DNA of 7,030 nt from positions 1 to 7,030 of the forward strand of contig JAAYPU010000205.1 in assembly GCA_012519645.1 (NCBI GenBank), in the 5' to 3' direction. The translations under genes were made by a program, and so were the position numbers. Below the pieces are notes generated by a model. The model was given only the letters and a program-made list of their open reading frames with translations, made no database searches and had not been told where the DNA came from. Positions 1 through 5,985 of this stretch are shown piece by piece (the first letter of the stretch is position 1; each line of letters opens with the position of its first letter). This DNA comes from Clostridiales bacterium. Lineage in GTDB: Bacteria > Bacillota > Clostridia > Peptostreptococcales > JAAYPU01.

Positions 1-10
1 ATAAAATTGA

Positions 11-16
11 TATAAT
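11..16 (+). promoter_or_regulatory. Possible -10 box for the LysR gene
   Basis: A perfect TATAAT lies 46 bases before the ATG at 63. The matching -35 element would fall left of the window edge, so only half of the promoter can be seen. The DNA is very AT-rich, so a chance match is possible. LysR genes are often divergent from a target gene, and that gene would lie outside the window. Confidence 0.35.
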
Positions 17-62
17 TAATAGAAATAATCGAAAATATTGATTGATAAAGGAAGTTGATTAC

Positions 63-947
63 ATGGAAATAAGACAGCTGCAAACATTTCTTTCTATTGT
101 AAAACATATGAATTTTACCCGGGCTGCCGATGAACTGGGGTATGCTCAGTCTACAGTTACAACACAGATCAAAAACCTTGAAGATTATTATGGTGTCCAG
201 CTGTTTGAACGGATAGGAAGAAATATTTACCTGACGGAGCAAGGTCTTTCATTGGTTCCCTTGGCTGAAGAAATGATGATTCTATATGAAAAAGCCAATG
301 CAATGATTAGCAGTAAAAATCAAATTGCAGGAGAATTGAAGGTGGCAACTCCTGAATCTCTGTGCATTAAGTGGTTTCCAAAGGTCTATAAAAAGCTTGC
401 CATGAAGCATCCAGCCATAAAGTTGGATATTATTACTTTTAATTGTTATGATTATGAAAGTTTACTTAGAAAGAATATAATTGATTTAGCATTTGTTATT
501 CACTATGAAAATATCGAAGATGAGTTTGAAATATTGGGTACTTGGGACTTGAACATGCATGTGCTGATTTCTCCGAATCATGTACTCTCGGATAAGGTGA
601 AGATCGATCCCAAAGATTTAGACGACCAAAGACTTGTATTGACAGAAAAAGATTGTTGTTATAGAAATTATTTTGATACTTTATTAGACAAGTATAATGT
701 ATGCCCGAAAGAAGTTCTTTCATTAACAAACATTCATGTTATCAAGGAATTGGTAATGTCCGGATATGGCATTGCATTCTTGCCTGAGTTTGCCGTATCA
801 GATGAGATAAATGATGAGCGTTTAGTAGTTTTAAAAGGTATTGAGATCGATAATCAGTTTAAAACAAGTTTGATTTGTCATAAAGAAAAGTGGATCACTC
901 CCAGAATGCGGGCTTTTATAGATATTGTTAAGGAAGTATCTGTTTAG
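63..947 (+). CDS. LysR-family transcriptional regulator
   Basis: A 294-residue DNA-binding regulator of usual LysR length. Residues 1-60 form the winged helix-turn-helix: the opening MEIRQLQTFLSIV, helix-turn-helix around 17-40 (NFTRAADELGYAQSTVTTQI) and the wing ending LTEQG at 57-61. From about residue 90 (GELKVATPESL) to the end is the periplasmic-binding-protein-like effector domain, with the typical late motif GYGIAFLP at 234-241. Two adjacent cysteines (198-199) sit in the second half of that domain. I chose the ATG at 63 because AAAGGAAG at 47-54 is eight bases before it and LysR proteins usually begin at this MEIRQL-type sequence; a TTG at 42 would precede the ribosome binding site. 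LysR proteins bind a small co-inducer and usually control a neighbouring gene, but the ligand and target cannot be read here. The family is clear; the specific role is unknown. Confidence 0.93.
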   Translation: MEIRQLQTFLSIVKHMNFTRAADELGYAQSTVTTQIKNLEDYYGVQLFERIGRNIYLTEQGLSLVPLAEEMMILYEKANAMISSKNQIAGELKVATPESLCIKWFPKVYKKLAMKHPAIKLDIITFNCYDYESLLRKNIIDLAFVIHYENIEDEFEILGTWDLNMHVLISPNHVLSDKVKIDPKDLDDQRLVLTEKDCCYRNYFDTLLDKYNVCPKEVLSLTNIHVIKELVMSGYGIAFLPEFAVSDEINDERLVVLKGIEIDNQFKTSLICHKEKWITPRMRAFIDIVKEVSV

Positions 948-997
948 GAATTCGCAAGCGTATTTGAATTATTGATATTAAGGAGTTAGAGAAATAT

Positions 998-1774
998 ATG
1001 AAGCTGATTAAAAGAATTATAGGTAGGATTTTGTTCATTTTAGGTAAGGCAATATATATTATTTTAGATAGTATAATAAGTCTTATCGAAAATCTGGTAG
1101 TATTAGTGGGCGGATTATTTAAAGGTTGTCTCGTTTTAATGAGCATGGGTGGATGCCTGTTTTTTATTTTATTTATCAATTTAGGTTTTAAAATCCTTGT
1201 AGATTCTTTTGGGTTATATGCGATATTGCTTTTGTTCATGTTTTTATTATTTGGCGGAAAATTCGCATCGTACTTAAAATATCTGAAATATGTTGTTACT
1301 GAGTATTTATTCAATACTGCAAATTATCTTAAGGATGATAAGAATTATAAATATAAAGCTTTTTTCGAGTTTAGAGCCGCTTATATAAAAGCAGAAGAAG
1401 ATAGAATAAGAGAACAGCAACGTCGCTACTATGAGCAGCAGAGAGCTTGGGAAGAGCAGTTTAGACAGCAATGGTATTATCAAAGCTTTAATGGGCAAGG
1501 AAACGGCAATTATAGTCAAGGCAGCTTCGGCCAGGATTATATGAGCTCACATGCTGCATTTAGAAATAAATATGAAAGAAGCTGTGATATTCTGGGAGTG
1601 CCTTATGATGCGGACAGGTCTCAAATCAAAAGCGCGTATAGAAAGAAAGCTAAGGAATTCCATCCGGATCTGAATAAAGCTCCGGATTCAACAAAGATTT
1701 TTCAAGAAATCACCGCTGCGCATGAATTTCTAAATGATAAAAATATTGAATTATATAAAAATAATAAAAATTAA
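998..1774 (+). CDS. Membrane-anchored protein with C-terminal J domain
   Basis: A 258-residue protein with an inverted layout compared with classical DnaJ. The N-terminal 90 residues are strongly hydrophobic, with probable membrane segments near 11-32, 33-64 and 72-88. Residues 132-160 are a charged, glutamine-rich helix (many E, Q and R; likely coiled coil), followed by a Gly/Gln/Asn-rich linker at 163-180. The J domain occupies about 192-247: helix I (YERSCDILGV), helix II (QIKSAYRKKAKEF), the HPD tripeptide at 222-224, then helix III. J domains stimulate the ATPase of DnaK, and HPD is the residue set required for this. The zinc-finger and substrate-binding domains of DnaJ are absent. I infer recruitment of DnaK to the cytoplasmic face of the membrane. 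AAGGAG at 980-985 is 12 bases before the ATG, a rather long spacing. It starts 50 bases after the LysR gene with no clear terminator between, so read-through is possible. Confidence 0.88.
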   Translation: MKLIKRIIGRILFILGKAIYIILDSIISLIENLVVLVGGLFKGCLVLMSMGGCLFFILFINLGFKILVDSFGLYAILLLFMFLLFGGKFASYLKYLKYVVTEYLFNTANYLKDDKNYKYKAFFEFRAAYIKAEEDRIREQQRRYYEQQRAWEEQFRQQWYYQSFNGQGNGNYSQGSFGQDYMSSHAAFRNKYERSCDILGVPYDADRSQIKSAYRKKAKEFHPDLNKAPDSTKIFQEITAAHEFLNDKNIELYKNNKN

Positions 1775-1780
1775 TGCAGC

Positions 1781-1835
1781 ATTGTTCAACTACCATTTAA
1801 CTATTGCTTAACTATTGTTCAACTATCGTTAGGAG
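1781..1835 (+). repeat. 11-bp tandem repeat array, copy 1
   Basis: Four consecutive 11-bp units run from 1781 to 1824: ATTGTTCAACT, ACCATTTAACT, ATTGCTTAACT and ATTGTTCAACT. A partial fifth, ATCGTTAGGAG at 1825-1835, merges into the Shine-Dalgarno of the next gene. The consensus is about ATYGYTYAACT. The reverse complement of this unit makes up the second array near 5994-6069, so the two belong to one family in opposite orientation. The period is close to one helical turn. Each unit carries stop triplets, and because 11 is not a multiple of three these fall in every frame. Function is unknown. Confidence 0.85.
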
Positions 1836-1841
1836 GTATAT

Positions 1842-2162
1842 ATGGCGACGAGTATTGATTTTATTGAGTATGTTTGCGAGCAGATAACCGGTGTTGGCGC
1901 GGACCGGTACAAGAAAATGTTTGGAGAATACATGGTTTACGTGGACGACAAACCCATACTTCTTGTATGCGACAATACAGTCTTTGTAAAAATGTTAGAT
2001 GATTTAAAAGAACACATGGTAAACGCAGATATCGGTTTTCCTTATCCGGGTGCAAAGGAACATTATGTATTGGATATTGACAATGCAGAATTTTGTAAAG
2101 AAATAATTCAGATATTGCTGCCGATTACTCCGATCCCAAAACCAAAAAAGAAGAAAAAGTAA
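1842..2162 (+). CDS. TfoX/Sxy N-terminal-domain protein
   Basis: A 106-residue stand-alone TfoX N-terminal domain. The diagnostic features are the start MATSIDFIEYVCEQ, the block KKMFGEYMVY at 24-33, the strand with CDNTVFVK at 43-50, and GFPYPGAKEHYVLD at 65-78. The last residues form a proline/lysine tail (PIPKPKKKKK). In gammaproteobacteria the full TfoX/Sxy protein promotes competence gene expression. Short versions like this are common in Firmicutes and have no established role, so a competence function should not be assumed. AGGAGG at 1831-1836 is five bases before the ATG, an excellent site, and its left part belongs to the preceding tandem repeat. The gene is followed by a strong hairpin with a T run at 2186-2233. 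It may be transcribed with the J-domain gene, 67 bases upstream, since no terminator is visible between them. Confidence 0.88.
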   Translation: MATSIDFIEYVCEQITGVGADRYKKMFGEYMVYVDDKPILLVCDNTVFVKMLDDLKEHMVNADIGFPYPGAKEHYVLDIDNAEFCKEIIQILLPITPIPKPKKKKK

Positions 2163-2185
2163 TAGCAAAAGAACTACCTTTATTT

Positions 2186-2233
2186 TATCTGACAAAGTCA
2201 ACTATTATAGTTGACTTTGTCAGATATTTTTTT
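2186..2233 (+). terminator. 19-bp palindrome with T7 tail: terminator and likely operator
   Basis: TATCTGACAAAGTCAACTA at 2186-2204 pairs perfectly with 2208-2226 across a three-base TTA loop, giving a 19-bp stem followed by seven Ts at 2227-2233. This is a classic intrinsic terminator for the TfoX gene. The right arm also contains the -35 element of the MarR-GNAT promoter. A long perfect palindrome over a MarR gene promoter is the usual arrangement for an autoregulatory operator. The terminator reading is seen directly; the operator role is inferred. Confidence 0.85.
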
Positions 2234-2238
2234 ATAAT
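2211..2238 (+). promoter_or_regulatory. Promoter of the MarR-GNAT gene
   Basis: TTGACT at 2211-2216 matches the sigma-A -35 consensus at five of six positions. TATAAT at 2233-2238 is a perfect -10, with a 16-base spacer. The -35 element lies inside the right arm of the palindrome and the spacer is mostly the T run, so a protein bound to the palindrome would block RNA polymerase. The ribosome binding site GGAGG follows at 2248-2252. Confidence 0.75.
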
Positions 2239-2258
2239 ATAAATATTGGAGGTGTTTT

Positions 2259-3200
2259 ATGTTGAAATATGCTTCTTTAATTGCTAAAATTCGTGAATTC
2301 AACAGATTTTATACGAATATACTTGGACTTTTGAATGATCATTTGCTTGAAAGTGAGTTTTCTCTTTCAGAGGTTCGAGTGCTATACGAAATCGGACATT
2401 TGAAGGATTGTACTTCTAAAAAACTTATTGAAGAATTAAGAATGGATTCCGGCTATCTTAGCAGGATCATTAAGCGTTTCGAAAAAGGGGAGTTTATATA
2501 TAAAGTACGATCTAAGGAAGATGGCAGATTATATTATCTATATCTTACGGATAGAGGGAAGGAATTGCTTTCAATACTTGACGAACTGTCAGATAAACAA
2601 ATTTCTCAGATGGTTTCAAAATTGTCTGAATACGATAAGAAAAGGCTTGTTGATGGCATAGATGCTATTAAAGGGGCACTGTCAGCAGAAGATGAATCTA
2701 TCAGAGAGAGAATAACTTATCGCAGTGAGCTGAGACCCGGAGATGTAGGACAGCTTATACAATTGCATGGTTGGGTCTATGCCCAAGAGTGCGGATATAA
2801 TCATGTTTTCGAAGGATATGTATGCAAGACTTTTTATGATATGTTAATAAATTATAGCCCAATGAAGGAAAGATTTTGGTTTGTTGAAGTTGACGGAAAA
2901 ATGATGGGTGCAATTGCGGTTGTGGGACATACGGATAAACGGGCACAAATGAGATGGTTTGTTCTTGATCCTGCAATACGAGGAATGGGTATTGGCAGCA
3001 AACTTATGAATGAGGCATTAAAATACTGCAGAGAAAAAGGATACACAAATGTATTTTTAGCAACTACTGAAGATCAAAAAAAAGCTATTAATATGTATCT
3101 TAAAGCAGGTTTTACTAAAGTAGAGGAATACGAAAATCATGAATGGGGAAAGGATTTAGTTGAACAAATCTACGAGCTTGATCTATCAGAGGAACAATAA
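2259..3200 (+). CDS. MarR-family regulator fused to a GNAT acetyltransferase
   Basis: A 313-residue two-domain protein. Residues 1-145 are a MarR winged helix: dimerisation helix at the start, helix-turn-helix with recognition helix near 63-80 (DSGYLSRIIKRFEKG) and a wing at 85-97 (SKEDGRLYYLYLT). Residues 153-310 are a GNAT fold, with the acetyl-CoA pyrophosphate-binding motif RGMGIG at 241-246 after strand MRWFVLDP, and the late block NMYLKAGFTKVEEYE at 278-292. Such fusions are a known architecture in bacteria. The acceptor of the acetyl group is unknown; a small amine, or a xenobiotic sensed by the MarR half, is a reasonable guess only. GGAGG at 2248-2252 is six bases before the ATG. The promoter overlaps a perfect palindrome, so self-repression is likely. 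A terminator at 3261-3298 makes this a single-gene unit. Confidence 0.92.
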   Translation: MLKYASLIAKIREFNRFYTNILGLLNDHLLESEFSLSEVRVLYEIGHLKDCTSKKLIEELRMDSGYLSRIIKRFEKGEFIYKVRSKEDGRLYYLYLTDRGKELLSILDELSDKQISQMVSKLSEYDKKRLVDGIDAIKGALSAEDESIRERITYRSELRPGDVGQLIQLHGWVYAQECGYNHVFEGYVCKTFYDMLINYSPMKERFWFVEVDGKMMGAIAVVGHTDKRAQMRWFVLDPAIRGMGIGSKLMNEALKYCREKGYTNVFLATTEDQKKAINMYLKAGFTKVEEYENHEWGKDLVEQIYELDLSEEQ

Positions 3201-3260
3201 CTGCCTAAATATTCTGTTAAAAATATTCATAAACTGAATAAGCTTATCTTGAAACGATTG

Positions 3261-3298
3261 GGACAGTTTTCTTGTTTAACAAGAAGATTGTTCTTTTT
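3261..3298 (+). terminator. Intrinsic terminator after the MarR-GNAT gene
   Basis: Bases 3261-3275 pair with 3279-3293 around a TTA loop. The inner seven pairs (TTCTTGT with ACAAGAA) are perfect, and the outer part is continuous if three G-T wobbles are allowed, for 15 pairs in total. Five Ts follow at 3294-3298 within T-rich DNA. The wobbles show that it forms as RNA on the plus strand. Confidence 0.85.
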
Positions 3299-3372
3299 AT
3301 TAAATAAATGTTTTATTTCTGAATCAGCCGGAGATTTTTACAGATGTTGATTCCTTCAATAAAATTTTTTCA

Positions 3373-3378
3373 TATACT
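3373..3378 (+). promoter_or_regulatory. Probable -10 box for the VCBS-like gene
   Basis: TATACT at 3373-3378 lies 35 bases before the ATG and downstream of the preceding terminator, where a new promoter is expected. The best -35-like sequence, TTGATT at 3347-3352, is 20 bases away, longer than usual, so the -35 is weak or uncertain. Confidence 0.4.
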
Positions 3379-3413
3379 GTAGTGAAATGATTTAAGGAGG
3401 AAGGAAATAAAAT

Positions 3414-4133
3414 ATGGTAAAAAAACAGAATATTTACGTATTGGATAAAAAAATCGGAGATGTCAACGGTGACAAGATTCCTGATATAGTTTTACTGATA
3501 GGCGATAAGGATGAACATTCTTTTTATGAAAAAATACGTGTAATGGTACAGGACGGCAAAACCAACCAACAATATATAATACCCCTTTATCCAAACTATA
3601 GCATGGCATACACGCCCTGGCTTTTTCTTGGAAGCTTTGCTGGCTCAAACGCTGATGAAATTATGATTAGTCTTCCTGTCGGAGGGAGCGGAGCATTGAC
3701 GTATTACTATGTTATATCATTTGTGAATAACAAAGCGGATGTTTTACTGGGACCTGAACAGTTTATAGTCCTTTCGGAAAATATGGGATATGAAGTAATT
3801 TACAAGGATCATTACAAAGTATTGGTTAATAGTAACAAATTAAATCAATCATATACAATAGATGTGAATGACAGAAAGGATTATTATGAAGGTACTGTTT
3901 ATGATGAGGATGGAAGACTTATCAAGCCTTTAGAAGGCTTTGTTATTTATCTGCCTCACTTGTATCCCATTAAGTTCGATGGCAATATGCCATATAAATT
4001 AGAGGCACGGCAGGATATAGCAGGAACATCCCATGCCGATAAGCTGGGGTCTATTGTCACCTATTGGAAGTATAATGAGATAGAAAGAGCATGGCGGATA
4101 GACCCAGGGATGTTTTTTATTATGCTGGGTTAG
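3414..4133 (+). CDS. VCBS/FG-GAP-repeat-like protein of unknown function
   Basis: A 239-residue protein without signal peptide or membrane segment. Near the start, DVNGDKIPDIVLL (residues 16-28) is an FG-GAP/VCBS-type motif with calcium-loop-like acidic spacing at D16, N18, D20 and D24. A second, worn copy is LFLGSFAGSNADEIMIS at 70-86, in which the aspartates of the usual GDFTGDGVDDI pattern are mostly replaced; a glycine-rich GGSGAL follows at 90-95. A third acidic patch, YDEDGRLI, is at 163-170. Similar proteins of this length occur in Bacillus, Paenibacillus and Clostridia under the name VCBS repeat-containing protein, and their function is not established. I infer a beta-propeller fragment or related beta fold, perhaps calcium-binding through the first motif. 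AAGGAGG at 3394-3400 and a second AAGGA at 3401-3405 precede the ATG. It stands alone between a terminator and a 315-bp gap. Confidence 0.75.
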   Translation: MVKKQNIYVLDKKIGDVNGDKIPDIVLLIGDKDEHSFYEKIRVMVQDGKTNQQYIIPLYPNYSMAYTPWLFLGSFAGSNADEIMISLPVGGSGALTYYYVISFVNNKADVLLGPEQFIVLSENMGYEVIYKDHYKVLVNSNKLNQSYTIDVNDRKDYYEGTVYDEDGRLIKPLEGFVIYLPHLYPIKFDGNMPYKLEARQDIAGTSHADKLGSIVTYWKYNEIERAWRIDPGMFFIMLG

Positions 4134-4448
4134 CTGAACAGTAGTATTAATAAGTGCTTTGCATAGTTTGAGTGTAAGTTTCCTATGTCAGCAGCGCGTT
4201 CCCGTGCATATTCGATTTGATAATAAAATCCCTATTAGAAATTGTTAGATTTCTTGTTTGTAAAGTGGTAGGATGAAAATAAAATTAAATAATAGAGGTA
4301 GTCAAAATGCCGGTGAGAAAGCTTTTTGGGGAAAATCCATATTTAACAGAAATAATATAGGGAGAGGAAAAGAAAGGATTGAAATATATCTCGAAGATGA
4401 TGTTTAATAAATAATAGGAGTAATCATAAAAGTATAGGGGAAGAAAAT
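4134..4448. other. 315-bp gap with no convincing gene
   Basis: No RNA gene or riboswitch is recognised here. A weak hairpin, AGAAAT (4237-4242) with ATTTCT (4249-4254), sits in T-rich DNA and might terminate the VCBS transcript. Two short overlapping frames exist. One has 44 codons (4273-4407, starting MKIKLNNRG and ending IYLEDDV) with GGTAGG directly abutting its ATG, which is poor spacing. The other has 17 codons (4307-4360, starting MPVRKLFGE) with AGAGG eight bases before its ATG. A stray AGGAG at 4416-4420 has no start codon after it. The region may hold a degraded small gene or the leader of the next operon. The promoter for the next gene must lie here or upstream, but I see no strong match. 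Confidence 0.5.
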
Positions 4449-4742
4449 ATGAAAGTAAAAATAGCAAAGCTTGGTACGATAATAAGCGGAATACTCACAT
4501 TAATTTTTGGTTTAAGCGATATTGCCTTAAAGATAATGATACGGTTTGCATCTGGGACAAGCATTGATTTAAACGATCCATCGGTAATCGGAATTATCGG
4601 TGGAGCTGACGGGCCGACTGCGGTTTTTATCGGGTCAAATGTCTTTTCAGGTTTTAAATATATTTTGACGTTGCTATTTTTTATAATAACATTATTATGT
4701 ATTATTTTTTGGAGAAAGAATGATAAGCGGACTTCGGTTTAA
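4449..4742 (+). CDS. Small two-TM protein with decarboxylase beta-subunit GGADGPT motif
   Basis: A 97-residue membrane protein. A first hydrophobic segment spans about 8-30 and a second about 70-88, ending in a basic tail (WRKNDKR). Between them, IGIIGGADGPTAVFIG at 47-62 matches the signature of the sodium-translocating decarboxylase beta subunits (OadB, GcdB, MmdB), where the aspartate of this motif is, as I recall, the one implicated in sodium binding. Those proteins have roughly 370-430 residues and many membrane spans, so this cannot be a complete pump subunit and no alpha or gamma subunit is nearby. Short proteins with this motif are often auto-annotated as beta subunits in Clostridia. 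AGGGG at 4436-4440 is eight bases before the ATG. The MFS gene begins 19 bases after the stop, so the two are probably co-transcribed. The coding call is firm; the function is unknown, perhaps ion binding or a partner of the transporter. Confidence 0.82.
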   Translation: MKVKIAKLGTIISGILTLIFGLSDIALKIMIRFASGTSIDLNDPSVIGIIGGADGPTAVFIGSNVFSGFKYILTLLFFIITLLCIIFWRKNDKRTSV

Positions 4743-4761
4743 TCATTAAGAGGTAGGAAAG

Positions 4762-5949
4762 ATGAACAGAGCCAGATTATGGACCAAGGAATTTGTGATC
4801 AGTACTGTTATAAACTTTCTTGTTGCGTTAAACTTTTTTCTTTTCATGATAATGATATCGGAATTTGCAATGACAAAATTTGATGCGTCGACAAGCCGGG
4901 CAGGAGTGGTTGCCAGTATTTTTGTTATTGGTTCTTTGACAGCTCGTGTACTTGTCGGAAAATGGATGATGAAATACGGATATAAGAGGATGCTTTGCAT
5001 AGGTGTAGTTGCGGGTCTTGTTATGACTTTGGCTTACTGGCTTGTAAACAGCATCGTATTATTGATTTGCATCCGCTATATACACGGCATTGCTTTTGGG
5101 ATATCTACAACTGCAACGGCTACTATCGTTTCCGACATTATTCCTAAAGAAAGGCGCGGCGAAGGCATTGGATATTATTCATTAAGCCAAATAGTAGCGA
5201 CTGCAATCGGCCCTTTAATAGGAATTTATTTCAGCCGGCAAGGCAGCTACAGTATGATATTTATCGCATGCACGCTTGCATCATTAGTAAGCTGTATGAT
5301 GCTGCCTTTGTTTTCATTTGAGAATAAAGTATTTGATGATATACAACTCGGCCAGATGAAAGGCTTTAAGATAAGTAATTTTATTGAACCAAAAGCGGCT
5401 AAAATAGCGATAGTGGCTTTATTTGTATTTTTATGTTATGCCAGCGTGATATCTTTTTTAACGGTTTATTCCAAGGAAATAAATTTAACAAAAGCCGCAA
5501 GCTTCTTCTTCTTAGTATACGCAGTCGTTGTTTTTGTTTCCAGACCTATAGTGGGAAGGGTTTTCGATTTTAAAGGGGAAAATGTGATAATGTACCCTGC
5601 GATAATTATATACGGAATAGGGATGCTGCTTTTCAGCAACAGTTATCATGGATTTGTATTATTGCTGTCAGCAATCTTGATAGGGCTTGGGGTAGGGGCA
5701 ATAGGCGCCAGTACACAAACTATTGCGGTAAAAGTAACGCCTATAGAGCGTTTGGGACTGGCTAATTCCACCTATTACGTATTTACGGATATAGGTGTCG
5801 GTATTGGACCTATGGTAGCGGGCATATTGATTCCGTACATAGGTTATAGAGGGGTGTATACTGTTTTTGCAATTGTTATATTTCTTTGCTTTGGACTGTA
5901 TTACTTTTTGCATGGGAAAAACTTTAAACAACTGGAAACTGAAAGATAA
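4762..5949 (+). CDS. Major facilitator superfamily transporter, DHA1-like
   Basis: A 395-residue membrane protein of normal 12-span MFS length. The loop after the second span carries motif A in relaxed form (GKWMMKYGYKRM at 66-77). RYIHGIAFG at 105-113 with the following TATIVSDIIPKERRGEGIGYYSL is the span 4 / loop 4-5 signature of drug:H+ antiporter-type exporters, and IGPLIG at 149-154 resembles motif C of span 5, an antiporter mark. A cytoplasmic loop near 185-215 separates the halves. R105 in span 4 fits proton coupling. The substrate is unknown; relatives export drugs, siderophores or metabolites. A Shine-Dalgarno-like AGGTAGG at 4751-4757 is four bases before the ATG. It follows the small GGADGPT protein by 19 bases, so it is probably in one operon with it. 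The stop codon overlaps a perfect AAGGAGG (5948-5954), suggesting that another gene once followed. Confidence 0.92.
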   Translation: MNRARLWTKEFVISTVINFLVALNFFLFMIMISEFAMTKFDASTSRAGVVASIFVIGSLTARVLVGKWMMKYGYKRMLCIGVVAGLVMTLAYWLVNSIVLLICIRYIHGIAFGISTTATATIVSDIIPKERRGEGIGYYSLSQIVATAIGPLIGIYFSRQGSYSMIFIACTLASLVSCMMLPLFSFENKVFDDIQLGQMKGFKISNFIEPKAAKIAIVALFVFLCYASVISFLTVYSKEINLTKAASFFFLVYAVVVFVSRPIVGRVFDFKGENVIMYPAIIIYGIGMLLFSNSYHGFVLLLSAILIGLGVGAIGASTQTIAVKVTPIERLGLANSTYYVFTDIGVGIGPMVAGILIPYIGYRGVYTVFAIVIFLCFGLYYFLHGKNFKQLETER

Positions 5950-5983
5950 GGAGGAAATATTGCTGAAAGGCAAAATTTCTTCC
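5950..5983 (+). other. Hairpin after the MFS gene, burying a Shine-Dalgarno
   Basis: GGAGGAAAT at 5950-5958 pairs with ATTTCTTCC at 5975-5983 (one G-T wobble). After an A-A mismatch, TTGC at 5960-5963 pairs with GCAA at 5970-5973 around a six-base loop, 13 pairs in all. No T run follows, so it is not a canonical intrinsic terminator, although it starts directly at the stop codon and may end or protect the transcript. The left arm contains AAGGAGG and a TTG at 5960 that opens a nine-residue frame (MLKGKISSI) ending at 5989. Confidence 0.6.
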
Positions 5984-5985
5984 AT

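Noticed and set aside
42..62. TTG at 42 as the LysR start, adding seven residues
   Set aside because: The ribosome binding site at 47-54 lies inside that extension, and family members normally begin at the MEIRQL-type sequence encoded from 63.
928..1519. Minus-strand open frames opposite the J-domain gene
   Set aside because: They lie opposite a well-supported gene with recognisable motifs, are rich in Ile, Leu and Lys as expected from AT-rich antisense DNA, and have no domain or ribosome binding site.
2755..3046. Minus-strand open frames opposite the GNAT domain
   Set aside because: They are shadows of a well-supported gene and contain no recognisable domain.
4449..4742. A true decarboxylase beta subunit
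   Set aside because: The protein is about a quarter of the required length with two membrane segments, and no alpha, gamma or biotin carrier genes are nearby.
5668..5985. Minus-strand 105-codon frame opposite the end of the MFS gene
   Set aside because: It is antisense to conserved membrane spans, with repetitive Tyr/Arg composition and no domain.
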